NCBI GenBank assembly: GCA_021298555.1
Contig: JAJTGE010000007.1
Span: 1 to 64,000 of the forward strand
Reading direction: 5' to 3'
Length of the DNA stretch: 64,000 nucleotides
DNA from: Oxalobacteraceae bacterium
GTDB taxonomy: Bacteria > Pseudomonadota > Gammaproteobacteria > Burkholderiales > Burkholderiaceae_D
Below are positions 17,053 to 26,124 of the stretch, in pieces. The notes beneath the pieces are model-generated. The model was not told the DNA's origin and ran no database searches. It saw only the letters and a list, made by a program, of their open reading frames with translations. The translations under genes and the position numbers were made by a program. Position 1 is the stretch's first letter; every line of letters starts with the position of its first letter.

Positions 17053-18048
17053 TCAGATCAGTTTGACTAATTGTTTACCGAAATTTTTACCGCGCAGTAG
17101 ACCCATAAACGCTTCAGGCGCACTCGCCATGCCTTGCGACACAGTTTCGCGGAATTTTAATTTTCCACTGGCGACCAGACCGCCTATCTCACCTAATCCT
17201 TGAGGCCATAATTCCATGTGTTCAGATACGATGAAGCCTTGCATCATCAGACGCATAGAAAGTACGACGCGCAGATTATGGATAGGCATGGGTTGACCGT
17301 CATAACCTGAAATCAAACCACACAACGCAATACGGCCATACGGATTCATGCGCGCCAGGACAGAATCCATCACCACACCGCCGACATTTTCAAACAAGCC
17401 ATCTATACCATCGGGTGCGGCAGCTTTTACATCCTTGTACAAATTACCGCCTTTGTAATCGATGCATGCATCAAAGCCTAATTCATCCACCACGAAATCA
17501 CATTTTTGCTTTCCACCAGCAATACCAATAACGCGGCATCCTTGTAGTTTCGCTAATTGTCCAACCACGCTACCCACAGCGCCGCTAGCGGCTGACACAG
17601 CGATTGTTTGCCCCGGTTTGGGTTGTATGATTTTATTCAGGCCATACCAGGCTGTCATGCCCGGCATGCCCACTGCACCCAGATAGGCCGACATAGGTAT
17701 ATGCGTGGTGTCGACTTTTTTAAGCAACATGCCATCGGACACACCCATCTCGCTCCAACCCAACATACCGACCACGTTGTCGCCTACGCTGAATTTTGGA
17801 TTGTTTGATTCAACGACTACACCTACGGTGCCGCCTATCATGACCTCATCGAGTGCTTGCGGAGCTGCATAACTTTTCAAATCTTCCATACGCATACGCA
17901 TGTATGGATCAAGCGACAGATAATGATTGCGCACTAAAACTTCGCCTTCTTTTATAGCGGGCACTGGCCTAGTCTCTAAACGAAAATTTTCTGACGCTAC
18001 TACGCCCTGTGGACGAGCAGCGAGAACGATGCACTGATAGGTAGTCAT
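17053..18048 (-). CDS. NADP-dependent MDR-family oxidoreductase (CurA/leukotriene-B4-dehydrogenase-like)
   Basis: A 331-residue zinc-free medium-chain reductase. It has the N-terminal pattern PQGVVASENFRLETRPVP and the cofactor loop AASGAVGSVVGQLAK, and lacks the Cys clusters of zinc alcohol dehydrogenases. The family reduces alpha,beta-unsaturated ketones or enoyl derivatives with NADPH (CurA, PTGR/LTB4DH). Within the cluster it could supply an enoyl-reduction step. It overlaps the PaaI-type thioesterase gene by 4 bases. Confidence 0.9.
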   Translation of the reverse strand: MTTYQCIVLAARPQGVVASENFRLETRPVPAIKEGEVLVRNHYLSLDPYMRMRMEDLKSYAAPQALDEVMIGGTVGVVVESNNPKFSVGDNVVGMLGWSEMGVSDGMLLKKVDTTHIPMSAYLGAVGMPGMTAWYGLNKIIQPKPGQTIAVSAASGAVGSVVGQLAKLQGCRVIGIAGGKQKCDFVVDELGFDACIDYKGGNLYKDVKAAAPDGIDGLFENVGGVVMDSVLARMNPYGRIALCGLISGYDGQPMPIHNLRVVLSMRLMMQGFIVSEHMELWPQGLGEIGGLVASGKLKFRETVSQGMASAPEAFMGLLRGKNFGKQLVKLI

Positions 18049-18488
18049 GATGATTCCTTGGTTGAGACAAGTTTGCTTGAAATATCTAATCGCTTAATGT
18101 ACTTGAAGGTGCCCATGGCCTTTGCGACTAACCTGTCACCATCGTGCAAATCCGCTTCACAAAAACACAGTGTGGTAGAACGATGAAACGCATGACCACT
18201 GGCAACCAAACGACGGCCAGGCTGACCACCCGGTTGCAGAAAACTCGTTTTCATTTCGACGGTAACACTCGCGCGTGATTCAGGATCTAGCGACCGACCT
18301 GCTAATGCCATAGCCACATCCAGCAGCGTCATCACGACCCCACCATGAGTTACCTGCCAGCTGTTCATGTGACGCTCTTGCAAATTGAGTGCCACTTGCG
18401 CTTTACCACCCTCCATCATCAAAAATTCAACACCAATTTCATCCAGAAATGGAATATCAAATGGGAACGCTGTGCTCGACATAATCAA
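18045..18488 (-). CDS. PaaI-family thioesterase
   Basis: A 147-residue hot-dog protein with the PaaI/YbgC-like core: HGGVVMTLLDVAMALAGRS contains the catalytic acid and the GG-x-LxDxA pattern. Such enzymes hydrolyse stalled or dead-end acyl-CoA esters. It overlaps both neighbours by 4 bases (SDR upstream, reductase downstream), indicating one transcript and translational coupling. Confidence 0.87.
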   Translation of the reverse strand: MIMSSTAFPFDIPFLDEIGVEFLMMEGGKAQVALNLQERHMNSWQVTHGGVVMTLLDVAMALAGRSLDPESRASVTVEMKTSFLQPGGQPGRRLVASGHAFHRSTTLCFCEADLHDGDRLVAKAMGTFKYIKRLDISSKLVSTKESS

Positions 18489-19267
18489 ATCAGCACAGAC
18501 GATACGCCACCATCTACCGCCAGTGTTTGCCCTGTAATGTGTTTACCAGCCGTGCTGGAAAATAGAATCACTGCACCCTTGAGATCTTCATCGTCACCCA
18601 ATCGACGCAACGGAGCACGTTTTATGGCGTCCTCGCCCATAGTCTCGAGTAATCCACGCGACATTTTTGAAGGGAAAAATCCTGGGGCTATCGCGTTCAC
18701 AGTAATTCCGTATCTACCCCATTCGCCGGCAAGCGTGCGAGTGAAATTTATCACCGCTGCTTTGGAGGTGTTGTAAGCCAGCGTCTGCATGTTTGCACCA
18801 TTGCCTGCTAAGCCCGCAATAGAGGCAATGTTAACGATGCGTCCGTACTGACGAGGAATCATCGAGTGTTTGCCTATTGCTTGCGACAACAGAAAAATAC
18901 TTCGTACATTTAAATTCATCACCTTATCCCAGGCTTCTAAGGGATGATCTTCTGCAGGTGAACCCCAGGTAGCTCCCGCATTATTGATGAGGATATCCAC
19001 ATGACCAAGATGTTTAATGGCAGCTTCTGCGAAAGGTTTGATAGCGGTTTCTTTACCTAAATCAGAGGCCATGGCTACGACATCGATACCCATTTTTTCT
19101 AGATGAGCCACCGCCTCATCTAATTCATTTTGCTTGCGCGATGAAATAACCAATTTAGCGCCCTGCTCACCCAGAGCCTCGGCCATTTGCAGACCCAGAC
19201 CGCGCGAGCCGCCAGTAATCAGTGCGGTGCGTCCACTGAGATCGAATAATTGTTTGGTTGTGTGCAC
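18485..19267 (-). CDS. SDR-family oxidoreductase (3-ketoacyl reductase-like)
   Basis: A 260-residue classical SDR: TGGSRGLGLQ cofactor motif (17-26), NNAG, Ser in NIASIAG, YNTSK catalytic pair, and the C-terminal pattern GQTLAVDGG. Closest in feel to 3-oxoacyl-ACP/3-hydroxyacyl-CoA reductases. Its place between a thioesterase and the acyl-CoA dehydrogenase/thiolase genes suggests a 3-hydroxyacyl-CoA dehydrogenase step, but no member here is an obvious enoyl-CoA hydratase, so the cycle would be incomplete without genes elsewhere. Confidence 0.88.
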   Translation of the reverse strand: MHTTKQLFDLSGRTALITGGSRGLGLQMAEALGEQGAKLVISSRKQNELDEAVAHLEKMGIDVVAMASDLGKETAIKPFAEAAIKHLGHVDILINNAGATWGSPAEDHPLEAWDKVMNLNVRSIFLLSQAIGKHSMIPRQYGRIVNIASIAGLAGNGANMQTLAYNTSKAAVINFTRTLAGEWGRYGITVNAIAPGFFPSKMSRGLLETMGEDAIKRAPLRRLGDDEDLKGAVILFSSTAGKHITGQTLAVDGGVSSVLI

Positions 19268-19323
19268 TTGGCCTCCCTAATTATTTTTATTTTAAATTTG
19301 ACTCGAATTCACTAGAACTGATG

Positions 19324-19629
19324 TTAATTGACTTCGTAATCCATACACTGCCTTTCAAGACGCACAGCACCCACAAAGGGTTTCAGGGCGACGTGCTGAG
19401 GATGATTTTGATACGCTTCTAGCGTGGCTAACGAATCAAATTCCGAGTACAGCACCACATCGTAGGTGCAGTCGTATCCTGGCTTAGCCAGCTCGACCTC
19501 AAATGCATGTATGCCGGGCACCACGTTAGCGCAGGCATCTAGCAGAGCTTTCATTTTTATAGCGTTAGCAGATTTGTCAGCGCCTTCTGCGTGATCTTTG
19601 AGTCGCCACATGACTATGTGCTTAATCAT
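19324..19629 (-). CDS. Dabb (stress-responsive A/B barrel) family protein
   Basis: A 101-residue protein starting MIKHIVMWRLK with the usual Dabb ferredoxin-like barrel and the ending KPFVGAVRLERQ. The family ranges from stress proteins to polyketide cyclases such as olivetolic acid cyclase, so function cannot be read from the fold alone. It sits between the acyl-CoA dehydrogenase and an SDR gene in the same direction, and might act on a beta-keto product; that is inference. Confidence 0.85.
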   Translation of the reverse strand: MIKHIVMWRLKDHAEGADKSANAIKMKALLDACANVVPGIHAFEVELAKPGYDCTYDVVLYSEFDSLATLEAYQNHPQHVALKPFVGAVRLERQCMDYEVN

Positions 19630-19664
19630 TTTTGATCCATGAAAATTTTTTATGGGTACGGTGC

Positions 19665-21476
19665 TTAGAACCAGTCATCTTGCATAGCTAAGCTGGTTGC
19701 ATCAAGCGACTCAAGTAAATCTAACTGGGCATCCACGCGTGGCAGCTCGCAGCGAAAAAACCAATCACAGGCTTGTCGTTTGCCAGAATAAAACGCGACA
19801 TCGTTATGCTTAGGCGTATGAGCTGCGATGGCTTGCTCCAGCCATATCCAGCTAATAACTAAATGCCCAAACGCTTCAAGATAGACCGCAGCATTTGCTA
19901 ACGTCAGATTTAAGTCATTTGTGGCATGCAAAATTTTGGTCGTCTGTAGCAAACGATCCCAACGTTTTTTGAGCGCTAAGCTATGCTCCGATAATTGCCT
20001 GCTATTAGCGCGGGCGATAGTGGCTGAAATTTTTTCGGATAACAAAGTCAACGCAGCGCCATTGTTCATAATGACTTTGCGACCTAGCAGATCGAGCGCT
20101 TGTATACCGTGTGTACCTTCATGGATAGGATTTAAGCGATTGTCACGGTATAACTGCTCGACATTGTATTCGCGCGTGTAACCATAGCCGCCATGAATTT
20201 GAATAGCGAGGTTGTTCGCTTCTAAACACCATTGTGATGGCCAGGATTTTGCAATCGGGGTCAACATATCGAGCAACAAGGTGGCCGATGTTCTTGCGTC
20301 CTCACTATCAGCCGTTTTTTCTTCATCAACCAATCGAGCGCAATACAAAATTAATGCTAACCCACCTTCCACATAGGCCTTTTGTGCCAACAGCATGCGC
20401 CGCACATCGGTATGCATCACGAGTGGAATTTGAGGCTGCGCAGGGTCTTTGTTTACTGCAGATCTGCCTTGCGGGCGATTGCGCGCGTAGTCTAGCGATT
20501 GCAGATAGCCTGTGTAGCCCAGCATAACGGCACCAAGTCCAACACCTATGCGTGCTTCGTTCATCATATTGAACATGGCCGCCAATCCATGGTGCAGTTT
20601 GCCGACTAAATACCCAACAGCACCGGGCTTGTCATGCGGGCGAAATTTACCTTCGCCAAAATTAAGCAAACAATTCGCTGTACCGCGATAACCCATTTTG
20701 TGATTCAACCCAGCGAGTACCACGTCATTGCGCTCGCCCAGCGAGCCATCATCATGGACCAAAAATTTTGGCACGATGAATAACGAAATACCTTTCACGC
20801 CCGGAATTAATTTGCCATCGGCGCCGGGCACTTTCGCCAGCACAAGGTGAATGATATTTTCAGAGAGATCGTGTTCACCACCTGAAATCCACATCTTGTT
20901 GCCACGCAGGCGATAGCTACCGTCGGATTCTGGTGTGGCCTGAGTAAGAATGTCAGATAGACTGGAACCCGCTTGCGGTTCAGATAAACACATGGTGCCG
21001 AAAAAACGTCCGGCTAGAATAGGTTTTACGAATTGCTCAATTTGTTGTTCTGAGCCGCATTTCAAAACCGTATTGGCATTGCCTATGCTGAGCATGGGAT
21101 AGGCCGAGGTGGCCACATTGGCGCCATTAAACCAGGCAAATCCTGCTTTCTCTATTAAGCAGGGTAATTGCATACCCCCTAGCTCTACATCCTGACCCGC
21201 AGAGATCAAACCTGCTTGGGAAAATGCGTCTAGCGCCTGCTGAACTTCTGGAATGATGTGTACACGTTTACCGTCAAAGTGCGGTTCGTTTTGATCTGAT
21301 TTTTTATTGTGATTAGCGAATTTATCGGTGGCTAACTGCTCGCACAGGTCGAGTACTGCATCAAAGGTTTCGCGACTGTGATCAGAAAAGCGCTGACGCT
21401 GAATCAATGATTCAGCGTCTAGCCATTCGTAAAGAAGAAAATCCAGGTCACGTCTGGAAAGAATGAGCGATGCCAT
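19665..21476 (-). CDS. Long-chain-type acyl-CoA dehydrogenase (about 600 aa class)
   Basis: A 603-residue acyl-CoA dehydrogenase of the long class (FadE12/DmdC-like), with an extra N-terminal segment and a C-terminal extension beyond the usual 380-residue core. FAD-binding motifs are visible in MCLSEPQAGSSLSD and KMWISGGEHD. The catalytic Glu is in NPIHEGTHGIQALDLLG. It oxidises an acyl-CoA to the 2-enoyl-CoA, with electrons going to ETF. It follows the thiolase gene by 39 bases, so thiolase and dehydrogenase are probably the first two genes of the operon. DmdC itself acts on methylmercaptopropionyl-CoA; substrate here unknown. Confidence 0.92.
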   Translation of the reverse strand: MASLILSRRDLDFLLYEWLDAESLIQRQRFSDHSRETFDAVLDLCEQLATDKFANHNKKSDQNEPHFDGKRVHIIPEVQQALDAFSQAGLISAGQDVELGGMQLPCLIEKAGFAWFNGANVATSAYPMLSIGNANTVLKCGSEQQIEQFVKPILAGRFFGTMCLSEPQAGSSLSDILTQATPESDGSYRLRGNKMWISGGEHDLSENIIHLVLAKVPGADGKLIPGVKGISLFIVPKFLVHDDGSLGERNDVVLAGLNHKMGYRGTANCLLNFGEGKFRPHDKPGAVGYLVGKLHHGLAAMFNMMNEARIGVGLGAVMLGYTGYLQSLDYARNRPQGRSAVNKDPAQPQIPLVMHTDVRRMLLAQKAYVEGGLALILYCARLVDEEKTADSEDARTSATLLLDMLTPIAKSWPSQWCLEANNLAIQIHGGYGYTREYNVEQLYRDNRLNPIHEGTHGIQALDLLGRKVIMNNGAALTLLSEKISATIARANSRQLSEHSLALKKRWDRLLQTTKILHATNDLNLTLANAAVYLEAFGHLVISWIWLEQAIAAHTPKHNDVAFYSGKRQACDWFFRCELPRVDAQLDLLESLDATSLAMQDDWF

Positions 21477-21515
21477 TGCAAGAGCGCAGCAGAGTCAGTA
21501 GATTTAAAAACTCTG

Positions 21516-22694
21516 TTAGACAACCTCAAACAATCCAGCAGCACCTTGTCCGCCACCGATACACATGGTGACCACAACAAATTTAGCACCGCGGCGCTTA
21601 CCTTCAATCAAAGCATGACCCGTTAAACGCGCACCGGAAGTGCCATATGGGTGACCAACAGCGATCGCACCACCGTTTACATTGAGTCTGTCCATGGGAA
21701 TACCCAGAGTATCTGCGCAGTACAGCACTTGCACAGCAAAGGCTTCGTTAAGCTCCCACAATCCAATATCCTCAACTTTCAGTCCGGCTTTTTTGAGTAA
21801 TTTGGGTATAGCGTAAACAGGACCAATACCCATTTCATCCGGCTCGCATCCTGCAACAGCAAAGCCACGGAAAATACCTAGCGGTTTTTTACCCGCAGCA
21901 GCAGCGGCTTTATCACTCATAACGATCGCAACTGATGCACCATCTGAAAACTGACTGGCATTACCCGCTGAAATAACGCCTCCGGGAATCGCTGAACGAA
22001 TTTGTGACACGCCTTCAAAGGTAGTATCGGCGCGTATGCCCTCGTCTACGGATGCTGTGACTTCACGCGTGATGATTTGGCCAGTCTCTTTGTCGGCAAC
22101 CGCCATAGTGGTTGTCAACGGAACAATTTCGTCATCAAATTTTCCGGCAGCTCTGGCCGCTGATGCGCGTTGCTGGCTTTGTACTCCGTAATGATCCTGA
22201 CGATCGCGGGCGATGTTGTAACGCTTAGCTACCGTCTCAGCGGTTTGCAGCATGGGCCAATAAATTTCTGGTTTGTGTTGATTCAGCCATGCGTCATTGA
22301 CCATGTGCATGTTCATCTCATTTTGCACGCATGAGATTGATTCGACGCCACCTGCGGCATAAATATCGCCTTCGCCTGCAATAATGCGTTGTGCTGCCGT
22401 AGCAATCGTTTGCAGACCGGAAGAGCAAAAACGATTAATCGTCATGCCCGATGTCGTTACCGGGCAGCCACCGCGCAAAGCAACCTGGCGTGCGATGTTA
22501 AAACCGGTAGCGCCCTCAGGATTGGCACAGCCCATGATGACATCTTCCACTTGCGACGCTTCTATTCCAGCTCTTGAAATAGCCGCTTGCAAGGCATGTC
22601 CGCCCAAGGTAGCACCGTGGGTCATGTTGAATGCGCCTTTCCAGGATTTGGTCAGTGGCGTGCGGGCAGTCGATACGATGACAGCGTCGGTCAT
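21516..22694 (-). CDS. Acetyl-CoA C-acyltransferase (thiolase)
   Basis: A 392-residue degradative thiolase. Active-site Cys90 is in NRFCSSGLQ, His348 in [12 protein letters not shown], and Cys378 in [12 protein letters not shown]. All three catalytic residues are in place and length is normal. It cleaves 3-ketoacyl-CoA with CoA. First gene of the minus-strand cluster that runs down to 14365; a GGAGA lies just upstream of its ATG. Divergent from the MHS-family transporter gene across a 314-base region with phased repeats. Confidence 0.95.
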   Translation of the reverse strand: MTDAVIVSTARTPLTKSWKGAFNMTHGATLGGHALQAAISRAGIEASQVEDVIMGCANPEGATGFNIARQVALRGGCPVTTSGMTINRFCSSGLQTIATAAQRIIAGEGDIYAAGGVESISCVQNEMNMHMVNDAWLNQHKPEIYWPMLQTAETVAKRYNIARDRQDHYGVQSQQRASAARAAGKFDDEIVPLTTTMAVADKETGQIITREVTASVDEGIRADTTFEGVSQIRSAIPGGVISAGNASQFSDGASVAIVMSDKAAAAAGKKPLGIFRGFAVAGCEPDEMGIGPVYAIPKLLKKAGLKVEDIGLWELNEAFAVQVLYCADTLGIPMDRLNVNGGAIAVGHPYGTSGARLTGHALIEGKRRGAKFVVVTMCIGGGQGAAGLFEVV

Positions 22695-23008
22695 GAGAGT
22701 CTCCAGTTGTATTTTTTAATTTGCTAGTATTTAGGCGCGTTATCTACGTTGACGCGAAGCTCAAGCATGCCAACGTATTCGCAATTGTGCATAGGCTGGT
22801 GTGATTTAGTCATGCATGCGATAGTCTGGCAACGAGAATAGCACAGCTAAGAGCACGACCGTTCGATAAACTGACTGCGCGCTTGGAACCGCGCGTAAGT
22901 TTTTGTAAGTTTTCGCAAGTTACATGTAAGCTTGCGTGCCTACACTCGCGTTCATTGCTCGAATTTGTATTCGTGCAATTAAAATTGTAAAAATATTAAG
23001 GAGAGATC
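22695..23008. other. Divergent intergenic region
   Basis: 314 bases between the thiolase operon and the transporter gene. No open frame of note. It must hold promoters for both directions. The visible structure is a set of four short direct repeats at 22895-22931 (listed separately) and a CATGCATGCG stretch at about 22812. The transporter start is preceded by AAGGAGAG. Confidence 0.5.
22895..22931 (+). repeat. Four short direct repeats at helical spacing
   Basis: The hexamer GTAAGT or a one-base variant begins at 22895 (GTAAGT), 22905 (GTAAGT), 22915 (GCAAGT) and 22926 (GTAAGC). Spacings are 10, 10 and 11 bases, so the copies face the same side of the helix. They lie about 80-115 bases upstream of the transporter start. 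This fits a cooperative binding site for a regulator, but composition bias in a T-rich tract could also produce it. Confidence 0.45.
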
Positions 23009-24667
23009 ATGGCTACTGCCGATGCGCAAGCACAAGGCATCACTGCCGAGGAACGCAAGGTAATTTTTGCCTCGTCGCTGGGTACTGTTTTTGAGTGGTA
23101 CGACTTCTATCTTTACGGCTCACTCGCCGCCATCATTGCCAAACAATTTTTTGCTGGTACTGATCCCAACACCGCCTTCATTTTCGCGCTGCTGGCTTTT
23201 GCTGCTGGATTTTTGGTTCGTCCGTTTGGCGCGATCGTATTCGGCCGCTTAGGCGATATGGTGGGTCGTAAATACACGTTTCTAGTCACCATACTACTTA
23301 TGGGCGCCTCGACTTTTATCGTCGGACTGCTGCCTAACTACGCCAGCATTGGTATAGCTGCTCCTATCATTCTAATTACTCTGCGTATTTTGCAAGGTCT
23401 GGCTTTGGGTGGTGAGTACGGTGGCGCTGCTACCTACGTCGCTGAACATGCGCCTGATCACAAACGCGGCGCGTTCACTGCGTGGATACAAACAACGGCC
23501 ACTCTGGGCTTGTTCCTTTCGCTAATGGTGATTCTGGCCACACGTACTGCAATAGGCGAAGAAGCCTTTGCTGACTGGGGCTGGCGTATTCCTTTCCTGG
23601 TATCGATCTTCTTGCTCGGTATATCGGTGTGGATACGCTTGTCGATGAATGAATCTCCAGCGTTCCAACGCATGAAGGATGAGGGCAAGATTTCCAAGGC
23701 GCCTTTGTCAGAAGCGTTCGGCCAGTGGAAAAACCTCAAACTGGTTATTCTTGCTTTGTTTGGTTTAACGGCAGGTCAAGCAGTGGTTTGGTATACCGGT
23801 CAGTTCTATGCGCTGTTTTTCATGACGCAAATCTTAAAGGTTGACGGTCCTACCGCTAACATACTGATTGCCGCATCACTGCTCATTGGTACGCCATTCT
23901 TCATTGTGTTTGGCACCATTTCAGACAAGATCGGACGCAAGAGAATTATTATGGCGGGTTGCATCATCGCAGCGCTAACCTACTTCCCGATTTTCAAAGC
24001 CCTCACCCATTACGCTAACCCTGCGTTGGAAGCTGCTCAAAACAGTTCGCCTGTCGTTGTGGTTGCTGACCCGGCAGAGTGTCAGTTCCAGTTCAACCCA
24101 ACCGGAACCAAAAAGTTCACTTCATCGTGTGACATTGCCAAAGCCAAGCTAGCTGCCGCCTCGGTGAACTACAAGAACGAGGAAGCTCCGCCTGGTACCC
24201 CAGCGTCGATCAAGGTGGGTGACAAAGTTCTTAATTCTTACAGCGCTGTTGGTCTTTCCAAAGAAGACGCAACTGCCAAGGATAAAGAATTCACCGATCA
24301 GCTGAAAGAGTTGACCAAAGAAGCCGGCTACCCTGCGAAAGCGGATTCGGCTCAGATCAACAAACCTATGGTCTTGCTATTGCTGTTCATTTTGGTGCTG
24401 TATGTGACCATGGTTTATGGACCGATCGCAGCGATGCTGGTTGAGATGTTCCCAACCCGTATTCGCTATACCTCGATGTCCTTGCCGTATCACATAGGAA
24501 ATGGCTGGTTTGGCGGCCTGCTGCCAACCATGTCATTTGCTCTGGTGGCTTACAAGGGCGATATTTATTTCGGTCTCTGGTACCCAATTATCATCGCGTT
24601 GATGACTGCAGTTATTGGTTCCTTTTTTGTGGCAGAAACAAAAGACAACGATATTCATCAACACTGA
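23009..24667 (+). CDS. MHS-type MFS transporter
   Basis: A 552-residue major facilitator of the metabolite:H+ symporter type: FEWYDFYLYGSLA early, GRLGDMVGRKYTF for the cytoplasmic 2-3 loop, and LALGGEYGGAATYVAEHAP in helix 4. Twelve membrane segments are expected. Between helices 8-9 and the last helices there is a soluble insert of about 120 residues (about 340-455) with two Cys, a known feature of a subset of the family. Probably a carboxylate or related symporter; substrate unknown. Good AAGGAGAG binding site; followed by a strong terminator. Confidence 0.9.
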   Translation: MATADAQAQGITAEERKVIFASSLGTVFEWYDFYLYGSLAAIIAKQFFAGTDPNTAFIFALLAFAAGFLVRPFGAIVFGRLGDMVGRKYTFLVTILLMGASTFIVGLLPNYASIGIAAPIILITLRILQGLALGGEYGGAATYVAEHAPDHKRGAFTAWIQTTATLGLFLSLMVILATRTAIGEEAFADWGWRIPFLVSIFLLGISVWIRLSMNESPAFQRMKDEGKISKAPLSEAFGQWKNLKLVILALFGLTAGQAVVWYTGQFYALFFMTQILKVDGPTANILIAASLLIGTPFFIVFGTISDKIGRKRIIMAGCIIAALTYFPIFKALTHYANPALEAAQNSSPVVVVADPAECQFQFNPTGTKKFTSSCDIAKAKLAAASVNYKNEEAPPGTPASIKVGDKVLNSYSAVGLSKEDATAKDKEFTDQLKELTKEAGYPAKADSAQINKPMVLLLLFILVLYVTMVYGPIAAMLVEMFPTRIRYTSMSLPYHIGNGWFGGLLPTMSFALVAYKGDIYFGLWYPIIIALMTAVIGSFFVAETKDNDIHQH

Positions 24668-24683
24668 TGAAACACGTTTTCTG

Positions 24684-24715
24684 AAAAAACCGCCGGTCAA
24701 CCGGCGGTTTTTTTT
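24684..24715 (+). terminator. Intrinsic terminator after MFS gene
   Basis: Perfect stem ACCGCCGG/CCGGCGGT with loop TCAA, preceded by six A and followed by eight T. It starts 17 bases after the transporter stop. The flanking A and T runs could make it work in both directions. Confidence 0.93.
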
Positions 24716-25177
24716 CACCCAAACAAATAACAATCAATGCTGCTATTGGGAAATTTATTTGCGTTAAACAGCTTTATCTCATGCCTTCCACAGCAAAAAT
24801 TTTGAGTGACTGTTGCATCATGTCCTTACATAATCCACGGCCATCGAAGGTTTTGCACTGAGCACAATCACGCTTCAGTTATCGTACTTTTTCTCCAAAA
24901 TTGATGTCGCAGCTTTGAGTTTCAGATTCAATGTTTCTAACCATGACGATGACGCTCACGCTAAACGTTGCGCCTAAGTCACAACCCCACCCTCATTTGT
25001 TGTAAATCTCATGCGGTGAGCCTTTTCCCGATGCACTACCCACTACCTCAATGGAACTTTTTTGAGTACAGTCGGCGCTAGTAAAGTTATCTAATAATTA
25101 ATAAAACTAACTGCGATTGCCACTTTTTTTAAAAATGGCGACTGCAACAACGACGATCAAAGTTCGCAGGAGGCAAT
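24716..25177. other. Intergenic region before LysR gene
   Basis: About 460 bases with no convincing gene. The only structure I see is an imperfect inverted repeat at 25112-25145 (GCGATTGCCAC-T7-A5-TGGCGACTGC type) 30-65 bases upstream of the LysR start, a position where LysR proteins often bind. The rest is A+T-rich, with no repeats noticed. Confidence 0.4.
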
Positions 25178-26098
25178 ATGGATATCGAGTGGCTGGAGGA
25201 CTTCCTGGTACTTTCCGATTTATCCAGCTTTACTCGCGCGGCGCAAAGCCGCAACGTAACCCAATCAGCCTTTAGCCGGCGCATACGCTCTCTGGAAGAC
25301 TGGATAGGAATACCCCTGATAGACAGGGATACCGTACCTCCCAGACTAACGGTTGCTGGTCATCTGTTTCGCGATGCTGCTCGCGAAATGGTCAGGCAGC
25401 TGCAAGATACTCGCATCGCGCTCGGGCACAAAACCCGCGCCTTCTCTGGCGTCAAACTCTTCATATCGCACTCATTAATTGATCATTTTTTACCTGAGTG
25501 GATACAACATCTTAATCGCCGTATCACCGGCTTGAAATTAGATATCACCGCGGGAGAAACCTACGACGGCATGGTGGCTTTGTCGAACGGGCGGTGCGAT
25601 TTGCTGATGGTGTATTACAGCTCCATTGCACCGATGACCATTGATGAAAAAGCGTGTGCATCCATAGTTCTTGCGCATGACAGGCTCATACCCGTGTGCG
25701 TTCCCAACACCGAAGGAGAACCGACGTTCTCTTTATCGATGTTTGAAAGCAGCGCTATACCTATTGTGCTCTATCCGCCTGAGACTTTTTTTGGACGCAT
25801 AGTCAATGGCATAGTCCGCTTCGGACCGCGTACACCCCATTTTTCAGTCGTCGCTCAAAGTGCTAATTCCAGAGTTCTGCGCGGGTTAGCTCTCAATGGG
25901 TCTGGCGTTGCCTGGTTACCCGAACGCTGCGTTCGTGAAGATCTCCATCACGGCACATTAGTTCACGCGGGGGGCGAGCAGTGGAATTCAAATATTGAAA
26001 TCCGGCTGTATGCATCTCCGGAAAGAGCAAAGCTACTTGAATTCAATCTGTGGGAAAACATCAGAGATTGGCAAGAAGCGAGTCTTGCCACTACGTGA
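25178..26098 (+). CDS. LysR-family transcriptional regulator
   Basis: A 306-residue regulator with N-terminal winged HTH (about 1-60: DIEWLEDFLVLSDLSSFTRAAQ..RNVTQSAFSRRIRSLE) and a C-terminal periplasmic-binding-like effector domain. Strong AGGAGG before ATG 25178. The effector is unknown. The next gene, 26 bases on, encodes an unusual winged-helix protein and may be co-transcribed. Possible targets are the neighbouring transporter or itself. Confidence 0.93.
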   Translation: MDIEWLEDFLVLSDLSSFTRAAQSRNVTQSAFSRRIRSLEDWIGIPLIDRDTVPPRLTVAGHLFRDAAREMVRQLQDTRIALGHKTRAFSGVKLFISHSLIDHFLPEWIQHLNRRITGLKLDITAGETYDGMVALSNGRCDLLMVYYSSIAPMTIDEKACASIVLAHDRLIPVCVPNTEGEPTFSLSMFESSAIPIVLYPPETFFGRIVNGIVRFGPRTPHFSVVAQSANSRVLRGLALNGSGVAWLPERCVREDLHHGTLVHAGGEQWNSNIEIRLYASPERAKLLEFNLWENIRDWQEASLATT

Positions 26099-26124
26099 GA
26101 ACCAGTTGTAACAGGGGATAGCTA

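Noticed and set aside
16604-17203. 199-codon plus-strand frame, Ser/Thr/Pro-rich
   Set aside because: Antisense to the SDR gene at 16129-17040 and the next gene; the composition is that of a mirrored coding frame.
22895-22931. CRISPR-like repeats
   Set aside because: Six-base units at 10-base spacing have no spacers; this is an operator-scale pattern.
23009-24667. Soluble insert in the MFS protein as a fusion or assembly error
   Set aside because: A subset of MHS-type transporters has such an insert, and membrane segments continue normally after it.
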